Part shown: positions 12,336 to 23,830 of the stretch, one piece after another
Numbering within the stretch: position 1 is the first letter of the stretch
How the letters are laid out: each line of letters begins with the position of its first letter
NCBI RefSeq assembly: GCF_000276665.1
Contig: NW_004955474.1
Coordinates: forward strand, 11,695,271-11,759,270
Direction of reading: 5' to 3'
Source: Chinchilla lanigera
Taxonomy: Eukaryota > Chordata > Mammalia > Rodentia > Chinchillidae
Length of the DNA: 64,000 bases
Position numbers and translations under genes: made by a program
Notes under the pieces: generated by a model
Seen by the model: the letters and a program-made list of their open reading frames with translations, nothing else
Database searches by the model: none
Told to the model about the DNA's origin: nothing

Positions 12336-12363
12336 CTTCGCATCCGCATCCGCATCCGCATCC
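12336..12363. repeat. (CGCATC)4 minisatellite
   Basis: Four tandem hexamers cgcatc/ccgcat next to the CpG-rich block. Confidence 0.9.
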
Positions 12364-12627
12364 ACCCGGGGCTGGGCCTGGGGTTTGTGCCCAGGCACTC
12401 AGACTCTGGCAAGACAGACGATGAGATTTGCTTCTTGGCTGATGTCCAAGACCAGGGCAGATTCAGCTAGCACTTATAAAACTAACCTGTCACATCCAAT
12501 TCTCATCTAAAACAGGCAGCCTGCCTCAGAATTTCAAGTTGAAAGCATTTTTTTAACGAAACCAGAAGGATTTTAGCCAATTGTCCCTCAGAGGACACCT
12601 AGAACATACAAAGAATTGAAAAATTAT

Positions 12628-12701
12628 GGGGACCGGGGATATAGCTCAGCTACGCAAGCGCCTGCCTGGCAAGCGCAAGGTCCTGAGTTCCATTCTTGGC
12701 A

Positions 12702-12733
<32 letters not shown>
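12628..12733 (+). mobile_element. ID SINE, TACCAAA-like subfamily, long A-tail
   Basis: ggaccggggatatagctcag ... gcgcctgcctggcaagcgca ... ggtcctgagttcc, ending in a run of about 30 A from 12702. A C-rich stretch and L1 sequence follow at once, so the ID sits at the 5' edge of the L1 fragment. Confidence 0.88.
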
Positions 12734-12734
<1 letters not shown>

Positions 12735-12749
12735 TCCGCCCCCGCACCC

Positions 12750-13720
12750 CCCCCCATCCAAAGACCCAATCCATAAATGGGCATCTGAGATGAATACACA
12801 CTTCTCAGATGAAGGGATACAAATAGCAAATAAATATATGAAAAAATGTTCAACATCATTAGTCATTCGAGAAATGCAAATTAAAACAACACTGAGATTC
12901 CATCTCACCCCAAAAAGAATAGCTATTATTAAGAAATCGACCAATAACAAATGCTGGAGAGACTGTGGGGAAAAAGGAACCCTTCTTCGCTGCTGGTGGG
13001 AGTGTAGACTGGTGCAATCACTGTGGAAATCATTGTGAAGATTCCTCAAAAAGCTAGAATAAGAGGTCCCATTCCACCCAGCTATTCCCCATCTGGGTAT
13101 CTTCCCAGAAGAATTAAAAACATCATACCATATGTGCACCCATGTTTATTGCAGCACAATTTGTCATAGCTAAACTTTGGAAACAACCCAAATGCCCATC
13201 AGCTGAGGAAGGAATTAAAAAGCTGTGGTCTTTTTATACAATGGAATATTACTCAGCTATAAAAAAAGATAAATTTGAGGCTTTTTTAGGTAAATGGATA
13301 CAACTTGAGACTATACTCATAAGTGGAATAAATCAGACCCACATGTGTAAACATTGTATTGTCTCCCTTGTGTGAGAAACTGAAAAAGTAAATAAGGTCT
13401 AAAATGTACAATAGATATTGTGAAATGGGATGAAATTGTTCTAAAGGAAAAAGGAACTAGGATGGGTGAAAGGGGAAAGACAGTAAAGGGAAAAATGCAA
13501 GTCAGTTATACTATTAGTGTCCCTTAGATCATTAAAAAGGAAGGTTTGTGCTAATATAGGTCGGAGAAATTTTTATGCTCATATTTTGTACTCTGAGCAA
13601 CTACTTTAAAGATAACATATAATGCAGTAACTGTTATTATTCTCCTATTTTGTAATGAAATTTTGTTTTATCTTTTTATATTAAAAAAACGGTGAAATAA
13701 GGGAAAGGAGGCTTTAAATC
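12750..13720 (+). mobile_element. L1 LINE, 5'-truncated 3' end (ORF2 tail and 3' UTR)
   Basis: The block holds the hallmark L1 ORF2-tail text: atgcaaattaaaacaacact, gattccatctcacccc, caaatgctggagagactgtg, gtttattgcagcacaatttg and atggaatattactcagctat. Frames are broken by stops. Only about 1 kb of the 3' end is present. Confidence 0.9.
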
Positions 13721-13754
13721 ATCACTGATTTTTCAGCTTGTTTTAAAAATAAAA

Positions 13755-13838
13755 ACCAGAGATGTGACTCAGTGGCAGAGTATTTGCCTAACATGCACAA
13801 GGCCCTAGGTTCGGTCCTCATTACCGCAAATAGACAAA
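13755..13838 (+). mobile_element. ID SINE, diverged
   Basis: agatgtgactcagtggcaga ... gcacaaggccctaggttcgg. An older ID copy with rat-type ggttcggtcc box B. Confidence 0.8.
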
Positions 13839-15186
13839 AAAAAGATGATAGTTGTCCAGGCTGAATGAAAAAACTATAGACATAGTCTGCAAAGAAGTCG
13901 TCTCACGTTTCCAAGGGACTGCACCAGGGTCTCGCTCAGTCACAGCAGGAGCTGGGGGTAGATGTACTTGTCCCGCCTTGGAGTAGGGATTTGTCATTTT
14001 AAGCTGGCCTTGTGCTAGTCCAAATCAGAGCATCCCAAAGCTTAGGGAATAAAAGCACCCTAAAAACTGACTTTGGGGTTTAAAATGTGTTGGATTCCAT
14101 TTAGTTCAACTGCTGTGTGAATCTGTTTTTAGTATCTCTGATCTGGCTCTGCTCTGCAATGACTTTCAAGATTTCTACATTTTACACCTGAATGTTTGCT
14201 TTTCCTTTTCCATATGTTGCAAGGTATTTAGAGAATACAGATAAGCCTGTTAGAGTGTCCCCCAAAGTATAAATGTTGGAATTAACTTCATTGTCAAAAA
14301 TCTTTGACCAGAGGGACCAACAGTGTCCATTCACTCCGAGGCGAGCGCGGCCCTCCCCAAGGTGCTCGGTGACAGAGGCTGATGCTGATTCCCAGGCCTG
14401 GTCCTTGCCCTCAGCGGAGGGCCCTCTAGAATCCTTTCCTAGAAGACAGAGCGCGAGTAAAATGAGTTTAATTTTAGTTTGTTAAGCAAATTAAACTCCA
14501 TGCTACCGCCCCCTGCTCACACGTGCTCTATAACACGAAAGGGAAGCCCTGGTGCCAGTGCTGGCCTGCGCGTCTCCCGGGGGCAGGCGCCCAGCCACCC
14601 TCTCCAGTGTCATCACGTGTGCAGTATGACTGTGACACCTTCACACCTGGCTGGTGTTGGGTGGGTACAAATGACTCAGTACAGTGCTTGACCCATGGTA
14701 AGCCCTAAATACATGTGTATATAAAAATTCATATGTAAAATTGCACATTTACCTGAAGACTTATGAGTATGAGATACAACTGCTGAATTCCAAGACCATT
14801 TTAGAACTAGGAATATCGCCTACCTGTTCTTGAAAAGCCTGTCAGCTGAGGCTGTACCAGTTGCTATTTAGAAACTTAATGGTTCATTAGGCAAAATATA
14901 TAAAAATGAAAATCTTTAAGTAGAAATAAAGGATTTGTTAATAGAACTCAGCATGAAATCATACTTTTAAGAGAGAATTTCTGCATTGCTTAGTCCTTCT
15001 AAAAGATGCTAGGTTAACTCTAGAAAAACTCAGGACTATGGTGCCGTCAGGGGAAAACTGTCTCTCACCAATTATCTAACTCCAGCCCCATCTTGATGCC
15101 AGGAGACATTTGTCCGTACTGATTGTACAGGTTGATAAACTGCAGCTTCCGCATGATGACTTTGCCTGGGGCACAGTATCGTCTAG

Positions 15187-15360
<174 letters not shown>

Positions 15361-15577
15361 GGGCGGCCTGGCCTGGCCGGCCCAGGGGCTGCTGGGTGCA
15401 CGGCAGGTTTACTGCTCTCCGGTGGAGCTCTGGAAGGCAGCCTCCTGGAGCCGGAAACGCAGGGCAAGCAGCCCTTCTGCCTCCAGGCCTGTTTCCAGCT
15501 CCTGCCTCGGGAACTGTCTCTCGAGGAAGACGAATGTGACCTGCCTGAAGAATTTCATAATGGGGAAGCCAAGCCGG

Positions 15578-15579
<2 letters not shown>

Positions 15580-15627
<48 letters not shown>
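15580..15627. repeat. (CA)n microsatellite in FAM13A 3' UTR
   Basis: About 23 uninterrupted CA units, likely polymorphic. Confidence 0.97.
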
Positions 15628-15628
<1 letters not shown>

Positions 15629-16766
15629 AGTTACTAACACTGCAGCGATGAGTCACTACAGTAGATACAGCCGAGTTCTTCCCTGGATAACTGCGAGGCC
15701 ACCTCGGTCTAACTGTGATGAGAACAAGCTCAGGACCTTCCTCTGCAGAGCGAGCTTACGAGGGAGGGCCGTGCTCTCCCTCAGCCCAGTTGTGACCATG
15801 CATTGGAGCCCTACTTGCTGCTGCTTTGGCCATTCTAGTGTCCCTTCCACAGAGCTGCGCTTTCCCCGCTCGTCTGCACAGATTTCCCCTCCAGCTCTTG
15901 GGGAGATGGAAGCTACTGCCGCCCACAGTGGCCGTATGGCCGCTCCTCAGGACTTCCTGAGCTGACAGAGCCCTTCAGCCCCTGATGAGGACCTGGTCAC
16001 CCTCAGAGGACAGAGGGATTGCAGCTGCAGCCGCATGAATGCTGATGTAAAAGCAGGGAACGTGAAGCCTGGCGAGTGTTTACTGAGTTGCTGCCCTCAA
16101 TACTCTCCCGTTTCATAGCCAACACTAACTGAGGACCGCATGCCTATGTAGCCTGTTTGGTTGTGGCCCTAGCCAAACATCAAGGGTCCTGCTTAATTCT
16201 AAGCCTAACTGCTGAGGATAACAGGAGAGGAAGCCTGTGTCTCCTGAATACTTACCAGATTTTAATTTTTTTAAGAAAGCAAATCTGCACTAAAATGCAG
16301 TTAACTGTAGCCCTGAGCGCTACAAGCAGAATCTTGTAGCTCAAGGCAGAATCTAAGTCAAACTACTTTCAAGATCATGTATAGAAAAAAAAAAAATAAT
16401 GGTATGTGGCCAAATTTGATTCTAATGTTTTCAGACTGTTATAAAGCTGTCTATATTAGACATTTTGGAGGGACCAGGGAATTTAAGACACCGAGTCATT
16501 CATCTCTTCAGTGTGCTTGACATCACCTTATGATTTGTTCTTCACCTTCTGTGTCTGCCTGTGTTTGTGGGGTGCAGCCCAGCACGGCTGGTGACAAGAC
16601 AGTGTCCAGCAGGCTGTGTCTTGAAGGCGGTGCTGTGTGATGGTCAGGACAACAGGGATGTCCTCCTGTTTGGAGAATTCCCTTCTTAAAGGGTACAATT
16701 TTGTTTTAAAAGGAAGAGAACGTAAAAGCATCCTGACTGGTTTTCAGTTGTAAAAATGGGTCTCGA

Positions 16767-16849
16767 AGGCCAGGGATGTAGCTCAGTGACTCTGCGCCTG
16801 CCTGGCAGGTGCAAGGTCCTGAGTTCAGTTCCTGGTTCCCCGCCCCGCA
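16767..16849 (+). mobile_element. ID SINE in FAM13A 3' UTR
   Basis: ggccagggatgtagctcagt ... gcgcctgcctggcaggtgca ... gagttcagttcctgg. Imperfect direct repeats (aatgggtctcga / agtgggtcttga) flank it. Confidence 0.85.
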
Positions 16850-17464
16850 AGTGGGTCTTGAGAAACACGTGGCAGACTGGATATAGTGCAGCACCACTGT
16901 GGACTCACGGCAGCAGCTCCGTCAGGTGGAAGCTGCTCAGGTGGAGCATGGGGAAATGAATGCTTTTATGTTTGCTCTTAATCACGTAGAAGCATGAGCT
17001 GTGTGTTAAAAGTGCCCTGGTTTTAATCCACACACTTAAAGGCGGTACCTACAAATTTAAATGTACGTGAAAATATAGTTTGATATTCTTTGCTCTGTTT
17101 ACATTGCAGATTGCTATAATTTCAAGGAGTTATAAATAAAATGATGCACTTTAGGTTGTTTTCTATTTTTGAAATCTGAACATGAATCATGCACATGACC
17201 AAAAATTGTATTTTTTAAAAGAAATACATGTCTAGTCTGTCCTTTTTAAGTACCTGTTCTCTTTAAGAAGCTATGATATAAATCATTACCAGTTAACTTT
17301 TAAAGCACATCTGTTTAAGAGTGTTGTTTTGAAATACTATAGAATTTTTTGTAAAGCTGCATATAGGTGAGAAGCTACTAGATGTTTTGAAATCTGTTGC
17401 TTCTGCCAAAGATAAATTAATGAGAAGATACATTCAGGAATCCCCTTTCAAATTTGTATGATTC

Positions 17465-17470
17465 AATAAA
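17465..17470 (+). terminator. FAM13A: Probable FAM13A poly(A) signal AATAAA
   Basis: AATAAA followed 25-55 bases later by a GT/T-rich stretch (gttgtgtatgaagagttttc), the normal layout of a cleavage/polyadenylation site. An alternative AATAAA lies at 17135-17140. Confidence 0.65.
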
Positions 17471-20464
17471 AGAAACACCAAGTTATAGTAAAAGAAGTTG
17501 TGTATGAAGAGTTTTCCTTTGTAGTGTCTAATCTATATTCTTCATAGAATGGAGTCCAAATTAAGAGGGGGAAAGCTATGTTTATTCCAGCTCTTTTCTG
17601 CAGGCAAGTTACTCAGCGGTTTTGGCTCCGCCAGAAATGCCAAGGCAAATCTGTTTCCACAGCAACTGTTTCTGCAGCCCAGCATCCCCAGGCACGGGGG
17701 CTGGGTATAATTGACTTCACACAGGCAGAGTGCGCTGGGCTGCGGTTGCTCCTCTGCTCTCCTGGGAATGTGTGTGTTCGTTAGCACGTGCCAACAAAAT
17801 AAATGTCAAGGGTTATTTAATAACAATGGTAAGTAAAGGTAAAGCATGAGTAAACTTGATTATATGATCAAAAGAAAGTTGGCAAAGGCTTATAATTTTA
17901 CTAAGCACTTGCTTTTATGGTGTTCAGTCTGGAGTAAACATCGGAATAGACGTTTATATTTGGCATGGTGTATCATTACTATATTTCATCTTTGAGTCAT
18001 ATTGTTTGGACTTCACTTTCTAAGACACGGAGCTGCAACGTTTAGGGTAAGGGCCAATTTGGACCTTGTTTTAAAACAGTAGAAGTTTGCCCTTTGTTGC
18101 TAGAAGGAAGCACAACCTCATTCGTCCCCCAAATCAGGAAAAATTTCCATGAAAGACTGGAACAGGTTTCAATCCGGATGCCTGCTTTGTACAAATTGCT
18201 AGTTAGAGTGCACTGTGAGCCATTACTTAAGATTTTTTCCCCTTGGCCGCCAGTTTGAAGTCAAAGATTAGTATTTATTGCTAAGAGCAGAGATCAGCTG
18301 ATGGCTCTGCAGCTCTGCTAAATTTTTCTGTGTCTCATTCAGATGCAATACTTGTGGTGGGGGCGGCTCCCGCAGGGTGTCTGCTCCCAGGTGTGACATT
18401 TCAAACCCAGGACAAAGGCCTTTGGGCTGTGCTTGGATCATAAATACTGCACTAAGATGTCCCCAGGCCAGCAGTCCGGGAGCCCCTAGGGGCTGAGCAT
18501 TTGTGACTCTGGCTGAGCTTGGACTTCCTTCTGAGGCGGATACTGGGGATATTACCAGCATAAAGGAATGGCGGAGATGGCAGTTAAGTTGGTTCTGTCT
18601 GGAGGTTGCCTAGATTTCAGTAGAAAGAATTAGGCCCAGGAGCCAAAACAGATGACACATTTAGAAGGAAAATCACAGTTTAAAATTTGTTAACTTTTAA
18701 AGATATTTAAAATCTAATAATGAAGATGCCCTTCTCTTGCTTTTGGTGGTATATTTACAGTTGAACACCGTAAGCTATTAACTGCTTTCTGAAAGATGTT
18801 TGTTGTCTAATTTGTTTTCCCTTTAAAGGGTTTCTCCGACACCTGGCTTCCTGGATTCTTTCCCCCAGGTGGGAAGAGTTAGTTTCAGGGCCAAGATCAG
18901 TGTCTCTGGGATGTTCTTTTTCAGTATCCACTTGGTTAAAGCCAGAGGACAAACCCGCACCCTGAGTGAACAGGCGCCCCTCCCCCCAGGGCCTGCGTGG
19001 TAGGGGAACCACAGCGTGTTTCCTCTGTTTCACGCACTCGTGCTTCTCCAGCTGACCCTCAGAATGTAAGCGACTGGCTCAACGTACTTTCAAATGTTTC
19101 CGTATTCACACTGGCGCTGTTACAGGCGGGGCACACTTCAAGAAGGAGGAAGACTTGCGCGCCGGGCACTGCACAGGGCACAGCCCTTCCGCGGGCAGAC
19201 TGTGCTCCCGCGCTCCCCTGCCTGACCCCTTGTGGTCGATGCACACAAAGATCAAAAACACCGTGACACAGATGTGTGTAAAAGGAAAGTCTAGGCACAT
19301 TCACAACTCCTATTTTGGGGAAGTTGCAGCGATATCTCTGTAGAGGCTCATTTGCCTGGAATGAGATCAGTCAGGTGCAACTCAAGAAAACAGGTGGCAG
19401 ATCGAAGTCTCGAGTGGTGAAAGTCACCAGGAACTGATAAATTTGAGCTAAGTAACATGGGCCCAGAACAGTGTTTACATAAAATGTAAGCAGAGACCAT
19501 TTGAAATGACCAATGTCCCTTTTTAAAATGTGAGTATAATACAAAAGAACACCATGGACATTTTTCTACATGGTATTTTCTATATATTTAAAACTATAAA
19601 ATATTTTTAGCTGTACAAGTTCTGACATTTTGACCGCATCAGGGCTATGTGACTGGGCTGCCTGTGGGCCTGGCCTTTCCGTGAGGAACCTGTGGGCTCT
19701 GGGAGCCCTGCAGAAGCCTCGTGAGGATTATGTCATGGCTCTGTCTCCACGGAGGGAGGCCACTGGAAGGTGGAGCAAACTGGGTACACACGAGGCGTGT
19801 CCGTGTCATAGCTGGAAACACGCCGTGCTCTGGACTCAGCATGTTAATTTATAAAGGGGCAGAGAAGCCTGGAGGGGTACAGACACAAAGACATTAAAGC
19901 AAAATGTTCAAAAGCTTCACTACATTTCCCAAATCTGTGTGGCCATGAAAGGTAAATAACATCAGGCATTTACTATTCTGCAACTAGTAAGGCCACCGAC
20001 CCCTGAGACCTTGAGAAATGCCCCGCTTCTAGGAGGTGAAAGGAGCACCTTACCCTTCAAGTTGCCTGTCACAGGCCAGGCCCAGCGTGCAGACCCTGTT
20101 AGTACTGCAGCAAACTTAGAACAGCATGAGTGGCGGGCACAGGAGCCCCTGCGCCAGCGGACCCCAGGGGACAGATGCCCACAGTGTCCTTCAAACTGCA
20201 CATGCGAACACTTGTAAGTGACTGACGAAAGTTAAGGGTTGCAGGAGGAACCTGGTCCTTGTGTTGAAACCAGGACACAGGTCAACCCAGCCTGAGTACA
20301 GAGACACAGTCCTGCTAACACAGATGCTCCTCAGGGCCGTCCTGCCAAACCTGAAGCTCATCCTGAAGAGTTCAGTTGTTTTTAACACTGGGTCCAAAGA
20401 AAATTTAGCAGAAATGGCAGGCAGCATTTATAGACCCTCCATTTTCTTAGTCTTTTGTAAAATG

Positions 20465-20645
20465 CACATGGGGGTATTGAACCCAGGACCTTTGCACTGA
20501 GCTATACTGCCAGCCTTTCAGAATTTTTTTAGTTTGATACAGGGTCTGAGTGGCTAAGGTGTCAGGCCGAGCTTAAACTTGTGGTCCGCTTGCCTCAGTG
20601 TCTCAGAGAGCTGGGATTACAGGTGTGCACCACTACTCCAGGCAT
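20465..20645 (-). mobile_element. B1-dID composite SINE, reverse orientation
   Basis: A reverse ID-like half (gtattgaacccaggaccttt ... actgagctatactgcc) is followed by a reverse B1 (gatacagggtctgagtggct ... gctgggattacaggtgtgca). On the - strand this reads B1 then ID, as at 10154. Confidence 0.72.
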
Positions 20646-21599
20646 CTTCAGTATTTTGATGTTGCCTCTTTTGAGGGACCAGAAAGTTACAGGCCCAAGT
20701 AAACTTGAATGCTACAGCCTGAAACAAAGCCTAACGGAGCCCCAAAGTCATACCGCCTACATCTGTCTCACTTCTAGTCCTCTAATAGTGCAGAGCTGTG
20801 ACGACCTGAATGGGATTTTCAAAACAGGACCTGCAGCCCGAGGAAGGAGCGAGTAAAGAGCAGTCGCAGAACTCTCGAGGGCCTCAGTGTGACCTATTCC
20901 AAACAGGCCGAATCTCACAAGACAAATGTATCAGATTTTGTGTGAGTAGTTGAGGGGATTATTTTAGCCAATTTTATGCATTTGTTTGGTCTTCACGCAA
21001 GATGAGTAAAGTTTGGTATATTCACAGACCATTTATAAGTGTTCCTTCACGGTGGAAATGCTATAGAAATGCAGATACACTACCAGTAAAGTTCAATTGA
21101 TCTGTAAAATCCAAAAAACAAAGTCCAGATTTATCCCCAAGCTGGGTCAGCTCACCAAGGCTGTATACACACAGTAGAATTTTCTATTTAGTAAAAGCTA
21201 AAAGTCAAAATTCCCAAATGCATTTTTAGAATCCTGGCTGGCAAGCAAATGGGGCTTGGCAGGAGCTGGGGTTGTTGACAGCTTGGTTCACACTTTTCTT
21301 CTCCAGCAGCAAGGCTTGTGCCGCAAGGGTGGCTCTGCGTCACGCAGCAGCTGCCCAGGGAACACGGCCCAAGGCAAACTGCTGCCAAGAACCAAGCCTC
21401 TGAGACCACTCAGTTCCCCGTTTTGGCCTATGTGTGTGCAACGTATGCTACTATGAGTTCTGAAGTTCACATTTTTTTAGATGTCTGGATTTAATTTATC
21501 GAAAGATATGCAGACAACCTTTTACACTTCTGGTTCTGCAGTTTTGGGTACTGCTTCATAAGACATTGAGACACTGTCAATAATTGTTACTCTTAAAGA

Positions 21600-22930
21600 A
21601 TTTTAAATTGCTGAACAAGATTAGACAAAGGCAGGACACAGAATCAACATTTAAAAATCCTTATATTCTTCATACATCAATAACAGACTAGCTGAGATAG
21701 AAATCAGGACGACAGTTCCATTCACAAGCTTTTAAAAAATATCTAGGGCTCAGCCTAACCAAGGAGATAGAAATGTCCACATTGAAAATTTCAAAACACT
21801 GATGAAAAAAACTGGAGATGCTAGAAGCTAAAAAGACCGCCTGTGTTCATGGATTGGCAGAATTAATGTTAAAATGGCCGTATTGCCAAAAGTGATCTTC
21901 AGATTCAGTGCAATCCCCATCAAAATCCCAAAGAAATTCTTCACAGAACTAGAAAAAACAATCCTAAATTGATATACAAACACAAAAGACCCAGCATAGC
22001 CAAAAAAGCCAATAGACCCAGAATGGCCGATCCTAAGCAGAAAGAGCAAATCTGAAAGCATCACAATGTCCAGTTTCAAAGTACCCTAAGCCATGGTGAC
22101 AAAAACATCGTGGTACTTGCATAAAAACAGTCACACAGACCAACGGAATCAAGCAGAGGACACAGAAGCAAACCCATGCAACTGTAGCCATCTGCTTCTT
22201 GACAAGGAGACCAAAAATGTACCCTGGAGAAAAGAGTCTCTTTAACAAATGGTGCTGGGAAAACTGGCTATCTATATATAGAAGACTGAAACTAGATCTC
22301 TACCTCTCACCCTGGTAGGGATGGGGTGGGGGTCGGGAAGGAACCCTGTCATATATATTGCTGTTAGGATCATAAGTTAGTTTAGCCACTATGGAAATCA
22401 GTATGGAGGCACCTCAAAATAAAATAGAACTATCACATAACCAAGCTATACCGCTCACTGCTATATACCGGAAGCAGCACACTACAAGAATTATGGCACA
22501 CCTGTGTTTACTGTGGTACAACTGCCAAGATGTGGAACCAGCCTCAGTACCCACCAACAGATAAGTCAAAAAAGACAATGTGAATATTTATATTATATAT
22601 GCACATATATATGCGTATAGACACACACACAAGTATTATTCGGCCATAAAAAATAAAGTTACATCATTTGCAGGAAAATTGATGACAATGGAAATCATAT
22701 TAAGCAAAATAAGCCAGACTCAAACAAATATCACATTTCCCTAATATGGAGACTCTAAAAATGCTAAGAAAGTAGAAAGATGACTATTATTAGACAAGAG
22801 GAAGAAAATAAGGGGGAGGGAGAAGAGCGCAAGAGAGGGAAGAGGAGGATGGGGGCATAAAAGACATCAGTAAAAGAACATGATGTTATCATGAATTGAG
22901 ATGAAAAGGTGCCCAATATATTCCATCAAG
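21600..22930 (+). mobile_element. L1 LINE fragment (ORF2 3' part and 3' UTR), degenerate
   Basis: Typical L1 ORF2 text on the + strand: ttcagtgcaatccccatcaa, atcccaaagaaattcttcac, aacaaatggtgctgggaaaa, ggcacacctgtgtttactgt. Many stops and indels are present. A purine-rich end at 22800-22860 resembles an L1 3' UTR. Confidence 0.85.
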
Positions 22931-23046
22931 TGAAATGATAGGTTACAAATCAGCACTGCCAGTGTATAAAAATGTATTAATGTATATAAAGAGATATCAA
23001 GGAGTCGTCTGGAACAGTGTTAACTGTTTTAATCTGTCTCCAATAC

Positions 23047-23177
23047 TGAGACAGGGTCTCGCTGTGCACTTCAGGCTGGCGTTGAGTTTACTTTATAGCC
23101 CAGGCTGGTCTCACAATGATCCTCCTGCCTCAGCCTCCCGAGTGCTGGGATTACAGGTGTGCGCCACCACAGCTGGC
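23047..23177 (-). mobile_element. B1 SINE, reverse orientation
   Basis: gagacagggtctcgctgtgc ... cctcagcctcccgagtgctg ... ggattacaggtgtgcgccac. Confidence 0.92.
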
Positions 23178-23214
23178 CCCTGAGCACATTTTTGTTTTGA
23201 AGAATATTTTTGAC

Positions 23215-23395
23215 TTATACTGTTGTTTCCAGGCAGAGGAAATTAAGAATTGCTGTAAGTATCTGAGGTGATGGATGTTAATTAGCTAGATTATGGTAAT
23301 CATTTCACCATGGTATGTACTCAAAACATGAGATACACCTTAAATATATATGATTTTGTCAATTATACACAATAAAAATAAAGTTCTTTTTTAAA
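23215..23395 (+). mobile_element. L1M-type 3' end
   Basis: gaggtgatggatgttaatta ... tggtaatcatttcaccatgg ... acaccttaaatatatatg ... cacaataaaaataaag matches the old mammalian L1 3' terminus and its poly(A) signal. Confidence 0.75.
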
Positions 23396-23689
23396 ATTAG
23401 ACCGTGGAGAGGAAAAGGAGAGCGACAGTAGCAGAGCAGTGTCTCTCACACTTGCACACGCATGTGAATGAGTTTGTGATCCTGGGGTGCAGGAGCTCCG
23501 GTAGGGCCTCACATGAATACCTTTGTGACACGCTCCATTCTGCTAGTCCAAGATCCTCACTCTAAGGAGAGTGCAGACTACACGCTGAGTATTTGCAGCA
23601 GTGAGCAGTTCCAATTACCCAGCATTTTAAACTGACTGAAACCAGCACACCTAATGGCCCACCTGGAAGGAACCGCAAGGCCTCGCTGC

Positions 23690-23830
23690 AGACAGATGGC
23701 CCAGCTCATTCCTTACCTCCCTGGGGCCTCTCTATGTGGAAAATGCGAATAATCATAGTACCTACCTGAGAGGATCGTTATGGGAATGCACATGGACCAC
23801 TGTGAAATGATCACACGGTAAGCCCTTCAC
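23690..23830 (+). mobile_element. MIR SINE fragment
   Basis: tgtggaaaatgcgaataatc atagtacctacctgagagga (split here) follows the MIR 3' half (aaaatgggaataatagtacctacctcatag). Confidence 0.65.

Larger units (their letters stand above)
15361..17490 (+). other. FAM13A: FAM13A 3' UTR
   Basis: From the stop codon to just past AATAAA at 17465-17470. It contains a CA microsatellite (15580-15627) and an ID SINE (16767-16849). An earlier AATAAA at 17135-17140 could give a shorter UTR. The length is inferred from signals, not transcript data. Confidence 0.65.

Noticed and set aside
12624..13139. 171-codon - strand frame with a long Phe run
   Set aside because: The Phe run is the A-tail of an ID SINE and the rest is antisense L1 ORF2.
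17491..19960. Possible unannotated gene between FAM13A and HERC3
   Set aside because: Short overlapping frames on both strands without recognisable domains, splice structure or promoter features.
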